Source: Parasedimentitalea marina (GTDB lineage Bacteria; Pseudomonadota; Alphaproteobacteria; Rhodobacterales; Rhodobacteraceae). Taken from it: a stretch of DNA of 64,000 nucleotides. The stretch's first letter is position 1; every line of letters starts with the position of its first letter. Location: NCBI RefSeq assembly GCF_004006175.1, contig NZ_CP033219.1, positions 992,001 to 1,056,000 of the forward strand, read 5' to 3'. A program made the translations under genes and the position numbers. The notes under the pieces are model-generated. The model saw only the letters and a program-made list of their open reading frames with translations. It was not told where the DNA came from and did no database searches. Of the stretch, positions 8,774 through 17,734 are shown piece after piece.

Positions 8774-9405
8774 GTCAGTGCGGCCTGAGCCTGCGACAGA
8801 ACATCGGCGGCGACGGCCTCAAGGGATTGCGTGCCATCGATCACCCGAAACCGCGATGCAAACTCCTGGGCCAGATCCAAGAAACCGGCGCGCATTTTCT
8901 GTTGCAGTTCCAACCCAAAATCCTCGAACCGCTCTTCGGCGGTCTGTCGGCCTTTGGCACGGGACAGGCCAATCTCGGGATCCATATCGATCAACAAGGT
9001 CAGATCGGGTTCTCGGGCGATCATCAACTTGTGCAGCTTATCAACAGAGGCACGCAAATCTCCGCGCGATAGGCCCTGATACATCCGTGTGCTATCCGCA
9101 AAACGGTCACAGATCACCACTTTTCCAGCTGCCAAAGCCGGTTCAATCGTGCGCTCCAGATGGTCGCGCCGGGCGGCAGTGAACAGTAGTAACTCAGTTT
9201 CCGCGGACCAGCGGTCGGGATCGCCCTCTAGCACCAACCGGCGGATTTCCTCGGCGCCGGTTGAGCCGCCAGGCTCGCGGGTCAGAATAACCTCGCGTCC
9301 CTGTTCACGCAGGGCTTCGGCCAGCAGGCGGCATTGGGTGGATTTGCCTGAGCCATCGATGCCTTCGAATGTCAGAAAAAGGCCAGTGGCCGGTGGTGTT
9401 GTCAC
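8770..9405 (-). CDS. tmk: Thymidylate kinase
   Basis: A 211-residue dTMP kinase that makes dTDP for DNA synthesis. The P-loop is FEGIDGSGKSTQ. LTREPGGS is the DR(E/K)PGG-type dTMP-binding motif, and VICDRFADSTRMYQG is the DRF/Y motif. The LID segment is reduced. The start is GTG at 9405, overlapping the carboxypeptidase stop by four bases (GTGA), so the two genes are coupled. The gene order dac-tmk-holB-tatD is the known alphaproteobacterial arrangement. Confidence 0.95.
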   Translation of the reverse strand: MTTPPATGLFLTFEGIDGSGKSTQCRLLAEALREQGREVILTREPGGSTGAEEIRRLVLEGDPDRWSAETELLLFTAARRDHLERTIEPALAAGKVVICDRFADSTRMYQGLSRGDLRASVDKLHKLMIAREPDLTLLIDMDPEIGLSRAKGRQTAEERFEDFGLELQQKMRAGFLDLAQEFASRFRVIDGTQSLEAVAADVLSQAQAALT

Positions 9406-10583
9406 AGCGCCGCCTCGGGACCATTGATAAAGCGTGCAACCAGGACAGTGGCAGCGGTTTTCACCCGCACGAAGAATCCGCCACTGGGCACATCATTTGC
9501 TGCCACAAGCGGCAACCTAATTTCAGGGAGGTCTTCAGGTTGCAGCACCAGTTCAGCCAATTTTTGGCCCTTTTTGATAGGTGCCTGGATGGGGCCGGTA
9601 TAGACCACCTCGGCATTGATCTGCTTGCCTGACAGGGCGGGCAGCAGAACGGTCAGATCCTCGGCTGGAACCAGCCCTACGGTCGTTTGGGCACCCCGCC
9701 AGACTTCGGCCTGAGCCACCGGAATAGAGGCCTTCGCGATCGTTTTGCTGGCAAATTGGCGAAACGACCAGGTAACGAGGGCTTCTGCCTCCTCTGCACG
9801 GGCGGCATTGCTGTCCAGTCCCGAGACGACAAATATGACTCGACGATCCCCCTGAACAGCCGAGCCAACCAGACCGTAGCCTGCCTCGGCAGTATGGCCG
9901 GTTTTCAATCCATCGGCGCCAATGCCAAGTTTTAGCAAGGGATTGCGATTGTGGATGTTTGACGGCGCACGGCCATCAAATTTGAACTCGGTTTCGGAAA
10001 ACAAGGGGTAATATTCGGGAAAATCCTCGATCAGATGCTCGGCCAGAATGGCAAGATCCTGAACCGACATGCGGTGACCGGCTGCGGGCCAGCCATTGGC
10101 ATTGGCGAAGGTGGAATTATTCATGCCCAGCTGCTTGGCGCGTTTGGTCATGTAACGGGCAAATCCAGCCTCGGTTCCATCCGGGCTTAGGGCTTCGGCC
10201 AGGACAACGCAGGCGTCATTGCCGGACAGCACAATAATACCGCGCAGCAGGTCTTCGACCCGAACCCTGTCGGTGGTGTCCAGAAACATGGTCGAACCGC
10301 CATAGCTCATAGCATGTTCACTGACGGGGAGTTGCTCATCCAGCGTCAGGCGGCCATCGCGGATCGCCTCAAACGCAACATAAAGTGTCATCAGTTTGGA
10401 CATCGAGGCTGGCGGCAGCGGGGCTTCGGCGTTTTTTGCCAACAACACAGTGTCGGTCAGCTGGTCCACAACATAGGCGGCGCGGGCTTTGGTTTCAAAG
10501 GCAGCGGCCGACAGGCTGGAAAGGCTGAGCACAAGGGCGCCCGTGGCAAGCAGGCTGGCCGAGGATTTCAAGATATGGATCAT
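9402..10583 (-). CDS. dacC: D-alanyl-D-alanine carboxypeptidase (PBP5/6 family)
   Basis: A 393-residue secreted low-molecular-mass penicillin-binding protein. A signal peptide occupies about residues 1-29. The active-site triad is complete: SMSK (SxxK), SGNDA (SxN) and LKTGHT (KTG). The C-terminal PBP5 beta-domain ends in an amphipathic segment that would hold the enzyme to the outer face of the inner membrane. It trims pentapeptide stems of peptidoglycan. It is followed by tmk with a four-base overlap and preceded by the SPOR-domain gene. Whether it is orthologous to DacA, DacC or DacF cannot be settled from sequence alone. Confidence 0.92.
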   Translation of the reverse strand: MIHILKSSASLLATGALVLSLSSLSAAAFETKARAAYVVDQLTDTVLLAKNAEAPLPPASMSKLMTLYVAFEAIRDGRLTLDEQLPVSEHAMSYGGSTMFLDTTDRVRVEDLLRGIIVLSGNDACVVLAEALSPDGTEAGFARYMTKRAKQLGMNNSTFANANGWPAAGHRMSVQDLAILAEHLIEDFPEYYPLFSETEFKFDGRAPSNIHNRNPLLKLGIGADGLKTGHTAEAGYGLVGSAVQGDRRVIFVVSGLDSNAARAEEAEALVTWSFRQFASKTIAKASIPVAQAEVWRGAQTTVGLVPAEDLTVLLPALSGKQINAEVVYTGPIQAPIKKGQKLAELVLQPEDLPEIRLPLVAANDVPSGGFFVRVKTAATVLVARFINGPEAAL

Positions 10584-10601
10584 GGCTGTGTCCTCAGAGG
10601 C

Positions 10602-11504
10602 TTAATTGGTGACCGCATAGGCATCCGAGAAGCCGGCCGCCTTGACCTTTTTCAACAAAGAAGAGCGCTCGGATTTGCTTTGTGCCGGGCCGACAACCAC
10701 GCGCCAGAAAGGTTTCCCATTCGAGGACTGGGCCAGCACGGTTGGTATCATGCCCGCATTGCGCATTTGCCCGGCGGTGCCGTTGGCATTCGCTTCGACG
10801 CTGAAAATGCCGATCTGAATAAAGGGTTTCTCAAGCGACGAGATGCTGGCTGCAGCCTGTGGGGCCGGGGCTGTCGGGGCAGGGGGCGTGGCAGATTCGA
10901 TGGCGGCAGCGGCACCTGCGATAGGGTCGAGCGTTGTTTGGGAAATGTCTGCGTCACCGTCAGGTACCGGCTCCAGAGTGGCGATTTCAACCTCGGCGGC
11001 CTCTTCGATAGCCGGCGTTTCGTCTACTGTTTCCCGGCGCAGGGCTGTCACGTTCAACTCAACCGGTGCTCCGGCCAACATGCCCAGTGCAATCGCTGCA
11101 TCTGACGAGGCCTGCAGCTTTGGACCGGGGATTTCACGTTCCCGGCGGAACAGGGCACCGATAACAAATTTGCCATTGGCATTGTTGCGAATGATGACAC
11201 GTTCAGGATCTTTGGCATCAGGGTGAGCGACCCAAACACCACCAAGTGAGGGCCGTCCATCCCAGAGGCCGGCCTCGGTGACCTGAAATACATCCGGTGC
11301 TTCGACATCGCGTTCGACCAGCCTAGTGCTGTTGCTGGCAACAGGGCCATTTTGACTACCACCACCGCCATAACCTGTTGCTTCTTCGGAAATTGCAGGG
11401 AAAAAGGAAGCAGCGCCTTCTTCGCAAGCACTTAACAACACAAGACAAATTGCCGAAGCTGCCAAGCGTGCGGTGCGAGTATTCATCCCCATGGCGTCGC
11501 GCAT
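10602..11504 (-). CDS. SPOR-domain lipoprotein
   Basis: A 300-residue protein with an N-terminal lipobox-like LVLLSAC near residues 21-27, so a lipid anchor is likely. A middle Ala/Pro/Glu-rich linker is followed by a C-terminal SPOR domain at about residues 220-300 (FIQIGIFSVEANANG, then FWRVVVGPAQSKSERSSLLKKV). SPOR domains bind denuded glycan strands at the division septum. An internal segment (GRPSLGGVWVAHP) resembles the RlpA-type double-psi region only weakly. Located directly upstream of the D-Ala-D-Ala carboxypeptidase, it likely acts in septal or envelope peptidoglycan remodelling. AAGGAA six bases upstream supports the ATG at 11504. Confidence 0.85.
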   Translation of the reverse strand: MRDAMGMNTRTARLAASAICLVLLSACEEGAASFFPAISEEATGYGGGGSQNGPVASNSTRLVERDVEAPDVFQVTEAGLWDGRPSLGGVWVAHPDAKDPERVIIRNNANGKFVIGALFRREREIPGPKLQASSDAAIALGMLAGAPVELNVTALRRETVDETPAIEEAAEVEIATLEPVPDGDADISQTTLDPIAGAAAAIESATPPAPTAPAPQAAASISSLEKPFIQIGIFSVEANANGTAGQMRNAGMIPTVLAQSSNGKPFWRVVVGPAQSKSERSSLLKKVKAAGFSDAYAVTN

Positions 11505-11716
11505 GTTTTATTCCTTGCCTGTCATTTGGACGTCGTTGCGTCGCGTGTCGGTTGCCCCGGTTCGCTTCCTATTCGCGACACCATAGCGCGTGGTGGTTAT
11601 CATGGAAAGTCCGTCACTTAGGCTTGGGCAATAAATCCCCATTTGCGGCTTTATCGCGAAGGTGTCAGATTTGCTCTTGCCAGTGTCGCGCGCAGGGCCT
11701 AAACCCCGACCCGACC

Positions 11717-11806
11717 GGGGAGGTGGCAGAGTGGTCGAATGCGGCGGTCTTGAAAACCGTTGAACGTGAGAGCGTTCCCAGGGTTCGAATCCCTGTCTCC
11801 CCGCCA
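11717..11806 (+). tRNA. tRNA-Ser (UGA anticodon)
   Basis: A complete 90-base class II tRNA with encoded CCA. The seven-base acceptor stem starts GGGGAGG at 11717 and pairs with TCTCCCC at 11796-11802. The anticodon loop CTTGAAA gives anticodon TGA. A long variable arm with GAACGTGAGAGCGTTC pairing is present. The T-arm is CAGGG-TTCGAAT-CCCTG. Its 3' half is duplicated at 18088, marking it as the integration site of a mobile element. Confidence 0.97.
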
Positions 11807-11842
11807 CAAAATCAATTACTTAGCCTGAAGTTGATGCCGCCT
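11779..11842 (+). repeat. att-like direct repeat, tRNA-proximal copy
   Basis: It begins with CAGGGTTCGAATCCCTG of the tRNA-Ser T-arm and runs 36 bases past the CCA end. It matches 18088-18151 at 58 of 64 positions without gaps. The divergence of the flank suggests either an old insertion or that the element brought its own att flank. Confidence 0.8.
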
Positions 11843-11886
11843 CTCAAAAGGTGGGGTTTTGGTGTTTCCCTAAAAGCTTCCCACGT

Positions 11887-12577
11887 TCACGGTCTGTTTT
11901 TGTTCTGCTCGCGAAGGGTTTGAGCCTGTTTGGCAAGGCGTTTCTGACTCGCCCCTTTAGAGTACTTCTGAATCATCGACAGGCTTTTGTGACCAATGAT
12001 CGCTGCAATCTGCTGGTCAGTGCAACCTGCCTCGGCTAATTCGCTGGCGGCGCTGTATCGTAACCCATGCAGGATAAACTCTGTAAGGCCGGTGGCTTTT
12101 CGAACTGCCATAACCTTCTTTTGAATCTGGTCGTAATTCAGTTTTCTGCCAAATTCATCATTCAAGATGTGGCTAAGGCTGGTGCGCTTTGTGGTTTCTT
12201 GCGCAGCTTTCAGTGCGCTTGTGAAGGGGATCCAAAGGCGTGCCTTGGTCTTCCCTTGTGTAACCCAGACCCCGTCGCTTTCAATATGCGCCCACTCCAT
12301 CCTTGTAAGATCAGAGGCGCCTTGCCCGGTACCCAGCGCAAGTTCAAAAATCAGTAATTCTGTTCCTTGGGCCTCTTTGCGATACGAGGCAATTGCCCAT
12401 TCAGGCCAGGGCTAGTGGCCGTTGCCTGTTATTATTTTTTGCGATGCCTTTGGCCGGATTATCGCGTTGCCAATCGAGGTCGATGGCCTGTTCAAACAGA
12501 ATTGAAAGCATGTGAGGGATATAATTCGCAAGGCGAGCCCGGTGCCGGTTTGCCATTTGCACCTCAATCACCGTTGA
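11887..12577 (-). pseudogene. Tyrosine recombinase/phage integrase, frameshifted and truncated
   Basis: The C-terminal 137 residues (12300 down to 11887) hold the catalytic core. They show HGLRYSAASEL (HxxR), IIGHKS (second conserved His) and the nucleophile in MIQKYSKGA. The upstream part lies in another frame (12631-12401), with RARLANYIPHMLSILFEQA and DNPAKGI typical of the core-binding domain. Between them near 12405-12415 a frameshift interrupts the reading at RPLALA-stop, while the other frame continues with PEWAIASYRKEAQGTELL. The usual N-terminal arm-binding region is absent; homology ends at the inverted repeat at 12577. It ends 81 bases from tRNA-Ser. A functional integrase would be about 380-420 residues; this one is probably dead. 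Confidence 0.82.
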
Positions 12578-12624
12578 CCTGCACGACGTTGTCGGATCTT
12601 TCGTGCCAACAACGTCGTGCAGGT
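12577..12624. repeat. Perfect 15-bp inverted repeat at a gene-fragment junction
   Basis: ACCTGCACGACGTTG at 12577-12591 is exactly complementary to 12610-12624, with an 18-base loop. It sits precisely where integrase homology stops and transposase-fragment homology begins. It could be an end-derived scar of an insertion sequence or a recombination hotspot hairpin. Confidence 0.7.
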
Positions 12625-12647
12625 ATTCCAATGTCTGACGTCAAACC

Positions 12648-12977
12648 TTGGCCAAACTCGGCATCCTTCGCACCATATTCCATCGCTGGCACGACCGATA
12701 CCTTCAGCGCGGCGCGGCTGGGTTAGAAGATCAATCCCCGAAGCCTCGTCATGTATGGAACCGCATCTCTGACGAAGTGCGGCGTAAGGTCGTGAAACTG
12801 GCATTGAAGGCAACAAAGCTATTACCACGAGAACTGGCAGTGACGTTCACGGATACAGAAAGTTACTTTGTATCAGAGGTTTTGGTCTATCGCGTGTTGA
12901 AGGCGGATGACCTGATCACCAGCCCGGCCTTCATCGTGATCAAGGCGGCCAGCGAGTTCAAAGACAAGACCACGGCC
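12648..12977 (+). pseudogene. IS3-type transposase N-terminal fragment
   Basis: The frame opens with a helix-turn-helix region (LAKLGILRTIFHRWHDRYL) and continues with SPKPRHVWNRISDEVRRKVV, ELAVTFTDTESYFVSE and VYRVLKADDLITSPAFIVIK. This block order resembles the region preceding the DDE integrase core in IS3/IS481-like transposases. Homology stops around DKTTAVN, exactly where the DDE core should start, so the catalytic domain is missing. No initiation context is visible and a stop lies a few codons upstream of the TTG at 12648. Confidence 0.7.
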
Positions 12978-13077
12978 GTCAACCCGCTCCTCCTTTCGGG
13001 CATGCAGTCATGTCCTGCCGGGTAAAGGGACACAATCTCGTACCTTGGGTATTCAAAGGCGATGACGGTCCTTTTCC

Positions 13078-13320
13078 GTGATGCCCAATCCTCGTATGGT
13101 CGCCAATGACGTCACTACGATCCTAGAACATGCCAAAGCGAGCCTGGGATTAGCCTATATCTTTGCGCATTCGGCAAAAAGTTCTTTGGTGGAAGGCGAA
13201 CTGGTTCAGGTTCTTGAAGGCCAAACAGCCGTCTTACCTGGGTTTTCCCTGAACTTCCTCAGCAAACGCAAAATGCCGACGAGAGTTAGAGCCTTCGTCG
13301 ACTTTGCCAAACGGCAATAA
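13078..13320 (+). pseudogene. LysR-type regulator C-terminal fragment
   Basis: This 80-residue frame resembles the last third of a LysR effector-binding domain: a SLGLAYIFAHSA-type motif, then LVEGELVQVLEG, then FLSKRKMPTRVRAFVDFAKRQ at the terminus. The helix-turn-helix and most of the ligand domain are missing. Just upstream, related residues (PWVFKGDDGPFP) appear in a different frame, consistent with an additional frameshift. A non-functional remnant inside the tRNA-Ser element. Confidence 0.65.
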
Positions 13321-13589
13321 TAATCGACAGTCCTGACGTCAGAGCCGATCTGGTCAGAAATCAGAATTGCAATTTCCTCAGAAGGAAACGTCGGCTTTAC
13401 CGATGCCGCAATGCAATTGCGTCAGAGCAACCAGGCCTCAGATCTTGATTTGGCCATTGACGGTCAAAATACAAACCCCTCTCCGCAGGCTTCAAACGTA
13501 GGAAATCGACAAACAAAATTCTAAACATGCCACCGGCATACTTACTCCGCCCGCGTCCTTTGGATCGACCACCCACCCGGGTGCTTAAA

Positions 13590-14003
13590 CTACGCCCAGC
13601 CGAGTTGTTTAAGGGAGTGGCCGTCATTCCAGATCTTGGTCATATGTTTGATTTTATCGCCGTCAAAGTCCATTACGTAGACATAGTCGGCAGAGACGGA
13701 CATTCCAGTTGGCGCACCGGTCCCAGCATCAACAGTATGCGTTCCGTGGAACACTGCTGCAGCCGTCACATTGCCCCGTTCATCATCTACGGCAAAGGAC
13801 TTCAACTCGTAGTGCCCATCCGGAATGGGAGAAAGCAGACCTTTCATCCAATCGGTATAATCCGCGAGTGTTGAAACCTCCGCAAGGGCATCTGCCTGTG
13901 CTGAGAACGTCGCTTGGGAGTGGCACCATTGCTGGCAGGTGTCCCACCCTTTTCCTGTTTCACAGGCATCAAAGAAACGCTGGGCGGTTTGCTTAATTGT
14001 CAT
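13590..14003 (-). CDS. NTF2-like/SnoaL-type protein
   Basis: A 137-residue protein. The start ATG at 14003 is preceded by a strong GGAGG ribosome binding site; a longer frame to 14063 lacks one. The sequence begins TIKQTAQRFFDACETGKGW and shows the cone-shaped alpha+beta pattern of the NTF2/SnoaL superfamily (VTAAAVFHGTHTVDAGTG, YVYVMDFDGDKIKHMTKIWNDG). These small proteins act as cyclases, isomerases or ligand binders; catalytic specificity cannot be inferred. It lies about 180 bases downstream of the DUF2652 gene on the same strand, so they may be co-expressed cargo of the integrated element. Confidence 0.7.
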   Translation of the reverse strand: MTIKQTAQRFFDACETGKGWDTCQQWCHSQATFSAQADALAEVSTLADYTDWMKGLLSPIPDGHYELKSFAVDDERGNVTAAAVFHGTHTVDAGTGAPTGMSVSADYVYVMDFDGDKIKHMTKIWNDGHSLKQLGWA

Positions 14004-14181
14004 GGAGGCCTCCGGTTTGATAGCACAGCCAGTGAACGGCTTGATCGACCAAAGATAGCTCACTTGCAGCGGATCGCCACACCAACTGATTTCAAACCAC
14101 CCCTGAACATATTGTCCCGATGCCCAGCATACGGCGCAACCTTAATAAGCATCTTTCAAACCCAGTTTTTCGGATCAATGC

Positions 14182-15258
14182 CTATTCCATCTTGCTTAGC
14201 AGCTCTTCCATCTCGTCAAAGCAAATTGGCCAGAACTCAGAAAGAAAACCAACGGCCTCCTGTTCCGAAATTTCAGAGCGATTTCCCTCAGCGTCGTGAG
14301 CCTGGCCAATGGTATAGCGAAAGTCGGTTCCCGTACTGGTTGGTTTCAGCTGGTACGTCTCAGGCATACTGATGCCCTCTCGTCCAGGATCATGGATGCG
14401 GGTGGAAAAATACTCAAAAGGCTCCCAGTCAGTGACCCAATAGCGAAAGTCAGCAGCTTGGTGGGCACAGTGATACCCCGAACCAGTCCCTATACGCCCC
14501 TTGGGACGCTCAACCGTCACTGAAATCATACCATCCATCCAGCGTTGTTTGAGTTCCGGAGCGGTTAGGGCGTCCCATATCGCAACAATCGGCAGATCAA
14601 AGTGGCGGTGGTAGGTCCAGACGCCATCCTTTTCTTTCAAGAAAAAATGTTCACACCCGGCGCGAAAACTCTCCCAAGCTTTGGCCAGATCATAGACCTG
14701 CATCGAAACCTCGCCGAAATACTCGAAAGGTTGGGAATAGGGCACCAGCGCAGCCTTGATACCCATAGCGTTCACCGCAGCGTCACTGAACAGGGCGTAA
14801 CTGCGGATACCTGTGACTGCGCCCACATCGGTTTTTGTCATCCGATGAACCAGTATCACGTCCGCACCCGAGATGTCCTTCATTGGGCCAACTTGCATCT
14901 CGTCGAATTCCCCGTGGTGGGCAATGATCTTCAGGTCCAATCCCGTCACATTGGCGCAGGCCTGGCAGGGGCAGGTGGTGTTGGCGATGATGTTTTGCCG
15001 ACGGGTCGCAAAGGCATTGTAGAGGTTCTCACAGGTGGCCAGAAAGGTTTCGCCGGTGGGAAACCCCTGCTGGGTCGAATAAGCCAGTACTGCGTCGCCT
15101 TCCATTTTCCAGAATTGCAGCGGTTCGCCGACCTGCTCGACCATTGCGCTCAGCAGTGATTGCAGGATTGGATTGGCATGCTCAAGTTCGGAAGATGTCA
15201 GGAACTGGGTGTAACCGGAGATATCTGCGATCAATAAATAGCCGTTGTGAGTGGTCAT
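14182..15258 (-). CDS. DUF2652 (cyclase-like) protein with C-terminal SRPBCC domain
   Basis: A 358-residue protein. The N-terminal half (about 1-200) begins LLIADISGYTQFLTSSE, which resembles the metal-binding strand of class III nucleotide cyclases, and continues FWKMEGDAVLAYS, CPCQACANVTGLDLKIIAHHGEF and GADVILVHRMTK. This is the DUF2652 pattern. The C-terminal half (about 200-358; FDLPIVAIWDALTAPELKQRWMDG) looks like an SRPBCC/polyketide-cyclase-like lipid-binding domain. Whether it retains cyclase activity is unknown. It is divergent from the secreted VWA gene across a 268-bp spacer. Family described by domain only; no pathway is known. Confidence 0.75.
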   Translation of the reverse strand: MTTHNGYLLIADISGYTQFLTSSELEHANPILQSLLSAMVEQVGEPLQFWKMEGDAVLAYSTQQGFPTGETFLATCENLYNAFATRRQNIIANTTCPCQACANVTGLDLKIIAHHGEFDEMQVGPMKDISGADVILVHRMTKTDVGAVTGIRSYALFSDAAVNAMGIKAALVPYSQPFEYFGEVSMQVYDLAKAWESFRAGCEHFFLKEKDGVWTYHRHFDLPIVAIWDALTAPELKQRWMDGMISVTVERPKGRIGTGSGYHCAHQAADFRYWVTDWEPFEYFSTRIHDPGREGISMPETYQLKPTSTGTDFRYTIGQAHDAEGNRSEISEQEAVGFLSEFWPICFDEMEELLSKME

Positions 15259-15526
15259 CGGACAGCCTCCTCAGCCGTTTCATGGGTTGCAGTTATTACC
15301 TGAGGAATTGAACTGGATTGAATTAAGGGAAAGGCCATCTATTTGGTTGCAGATCAGGGCACGTGTCGCCGTTCTTCACCAATTGGCGCCCGATTTCTAG
15401 TTCGGGACATGGCGGATGGTTGTGCTTTGCCAATTGATGACGGCCACAGTGTGAGAGCGCAAATACACAAAGCCAGCGAGTTCCAACTGCGATCACCCCG
15501 TCTTGCTATGCAAAAGGACTGAGGAC

Positions 15527-17734
15527 ATGATCAGATCAATTCTTGCCGCCTGCACAGCTTGTTTCTTCATTCTGTCATCCGCAAGCATCGCTCAGGAGCA
15601 GTCACGGGCCATACTTGTGTTGGATGGCTCAGGCTCGATGTGGGGACAGATCGACGGCAGGGCCAAGATCTCTATCGCGCAGGACGTAGTAGGAGAATTG
15701 CTCAAGTCTTTGCCCGAAACCCAGGAACTGGGACTGACGGTTTACGGTCATCGTCGTAAGGGGGATTGCAGTGACATTGAGACGATCATCATCCCAGAGG
15801 TCGGTCGGCACGGGGCGATTGTCGAAGCGGTAAACTCGATCAAGCCCAAAGGGAAAACGCCGATGACGGACGCGGTCATCGCCGCAGCCGAAGCTCTGCG
15901 TTATACCGAGGAAAAGGCCTCCGTCATCCTGGTCTCTGATGGGATTGAGACCTGCAATCCAGACCCCTGCGCAGCCGCGCGCGCGTTGGAAGAGACAGGC
16001 GTTGATTTCACTGCACATGTTGTCGGGTTCAACATCGAAGACCCAGAAGCAATTGCGCAAATGCGCTGTTTGGCCGAAGAAACGGGTGGTACATTCCGAA
16101 CCGCGGATACCGCTGCAGAGTTGAGTAACGCACTGGCAGTAATCGCAACGCCAGTGCCTGCGCCAGAACCGGAACCCGATCCGGTCAGCCTGCGTGCACA
16201 TGCCATCGATGGCCGCAATGGCCCGCGTATCACCGAGGGCTTGATCTGGAACCTGACATCACCGGACGGGGCAATTCTGGAAAATCAGGCTGTTGCGGAC
16301 ATCAGGACCGAACTGGACCGCGGTGAATACGTGATCTCGGTTCTCAGGATTGCCGATGAAACCTTTGCGGAACGTCGGTTTGGCATTGGGTCGGTGGACA
16401 AGCAAATCGTACTGGAGTTGCCAGAGTTTCGTCCTCCGGCCACAATCGAAGGGCCTGCAACCGCGGTTGCCGGTTCCACGATACAAGTGCGCTGGTCTGG
16501 ACCAGACCAAAAGGGTGATCTGATTTCCGTCGCTGACCCGGAAGCCTCATCCCCTTGGATCAATTACACCTATACAAAACACGGTCCTCTTCTGGATTTG
16601 GTGATGCCTTCGGAGGAAGGTGCATACGAGCTACGATATGTATCAAGTGATCATCGCAAGGTGCTGGCCACTCAGGCAATCACAGTCACCCCGGTTGAGG
16701 CCTCGATTACACCGTCTGACACCCTGCCTGCCGGTGCCACTGTACTGATCGATTGGATTGGGCCGGATTATCAAAGTGATGTGATTGCCGTCACCGAACC
16801 GGGTAAAGATCAACTGATCAACTACGTCTATACCAAACACGGGTCACCTGCAGAACTTATGCTGCCACCAGATCCCGGCGCCTACGACATCGTCTATCGA
16901 ATGAGCCAGAAAAACCGGATGCTGGCCCGTGTGCCAGTGACGGTTACTGGCTTGCAGTACTCAGTGAGCGGACCCGCGTCTGCACCAGCCGGCAGTGACG
17001 TGCAGATCGATTGGGCCGGCCCGGACTATCGGAGTGACATCATAGCAGTGGCCGAAATCGGCGCCGGTGATCGGAAATACCTTTCCTATACCTATACCAA
17101 ACAGGGTTCACCTCTCGATCTGACTCTGCCGTTGGAGCCTGGGCGGTATGAAATCCGTTATATTCTCGGCCAAGATAGTGTTGTGCAGGCGGTAACTGAA
17201 ATCGAAGTGACTGAAATCAGCGCCAGCCTGACAGCCCCACAGTCAGCACCTGCTGGCAGCACCATACAAATTGACTGGCTAGGCCCGGACTACAGAGGGG
17301 ACATTATTGTTGTCAGCAGACCCGATGATGAAGATCGAAGCTACCTGAACTACAGTTACACCAAAGAAGGCACACCGCTCGACCTCACTCTTCCAGCCTT
17401 ACCGGGTGATTACGTTGTGAAGTATTTGGCCGGGGCTGAACGTAAGGTACTTGCCATATCCAACATCACTGTCACCGAGGTATCAGCCTCGTTATCCGCC
17501 CCCGCCACCACGCCCGCAGGTGGCAAAATTGAGGTGACCTGGGATGGCCCCGACTATCGAGGCGATATCATCGCCATCGGTGTGCCGGGAGAAAACTATC
17601 TGACTTACTCCTACACACGAAATGGCTCTCCGCTGACCGTCACTGCGCCGGGCCAACCGGGGAATTATGAAATCCGATATCTTATGAACACTGATAGAAG
17701 GGTTCTGACTATGATTCCGCTCACTGTTCAATAG
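15527..17734 (+). CDS. Secreted VWA-domain protein with five tandem about 87-residue repeats
   Basis: The start ATG at 15527 has AAAGGA nine bases upstream and gives a 735-residue protein; a TTG eight codons earlier is less likely. A signal peptide (about 1-23, ends ASIAQEQ) is followed by a von Willebrand factor A domain at about 27-205. Its MIDAS motif is DGSGSM (33-38), with TPMTD and VSDGIETC downstream. After a proline-rich linker and a beta-rich domain come five tandem repeats starting near 305, 391, 476, 565 and 653. Each carries a W-x-GPD core (Trp at 323, 410, 496, 584 and 672), then D-(I/V/L)-I, a Y-x-YTK motif and a GxYE-(I/L)-RY motif. The repeats look like Ig-like beta-sandwiches. 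The likely location is periplasm or outside the cell; partner unknown. Cargo of the tRNA-Ser element. Confidence 0.88.
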   Translation: MIRSILAACTACFFILSSASIAQEQSRAILVLDGSGSMWGQIDGRAKISIAQDVVGELLKSLPETQELGLTVYGHRRKGDCSDIETIIIPEVGRHGAIVEAVNSIKPKGKTPMTDAVIAAAEALRYTEEKASVILVSDGIETCNPDPCAAARALEETGVDFTAHVVGFNIEDPEAIAQMRCLAEETGGTFRTADTAAELSNALAVIATPVPAPEPEPDPVSLRAHAIDGRNGPRITEGLIWNLTSPDGAILENQAVADIRTELDRGEYVISVLRIADETFAERRFGIGSVDKQIVLELPEFRPPATIEGPATAVAGSTIQVRWSGPDQKGDLISVADPEASSPWINYTYTKHGPLLDLVMPSEEGAYELRYVSSDHRKVLATQAITVTPVEASITPSDTLPAGATVLIDWIGPDYQSDVIAVTEPGKDQLINYVYTKHGSPAELMLPPDPGAYDIVYRMSQKNRMLARVPVTVTGLQYSVSGPASAPAGSDVQIDWAGPDYRSDIIAVAEIGAGDRKYLSYTYTKQGSPLDLTLPLEPGRYEIRYILGQDSVVQAVTEIEVTEISASLTAPQSAPAGSTIQIDWLGPDYRGDIIVVSRPDDEDRSYLNYSYTKEGTPLDLTLPALPGDYVVKYLAGAERKVLAISNITVTEVSASLSAPATTPAGGKIEVTWDGPDYRGDIIAIGVPGENYLTYSYTRNGSPLTVTAPGQPGNYEIRYLMNTDRRVLTMIPLTVQ

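Noticed and set aside
11508..11807. Minus-strand frame containing AGRQGFEPW over tRNA-Ser
   Set aside because: This is the well-known false protein from the reverse strand of tRNA-Ser.
15527..17734. Chromosomal defence or toxin system around the VWA protein
   Set aside because: VWA proteins can belong to such systems, but no MoxR ATPase, protease or effector gene adjoins, and the signal peptide points to export.
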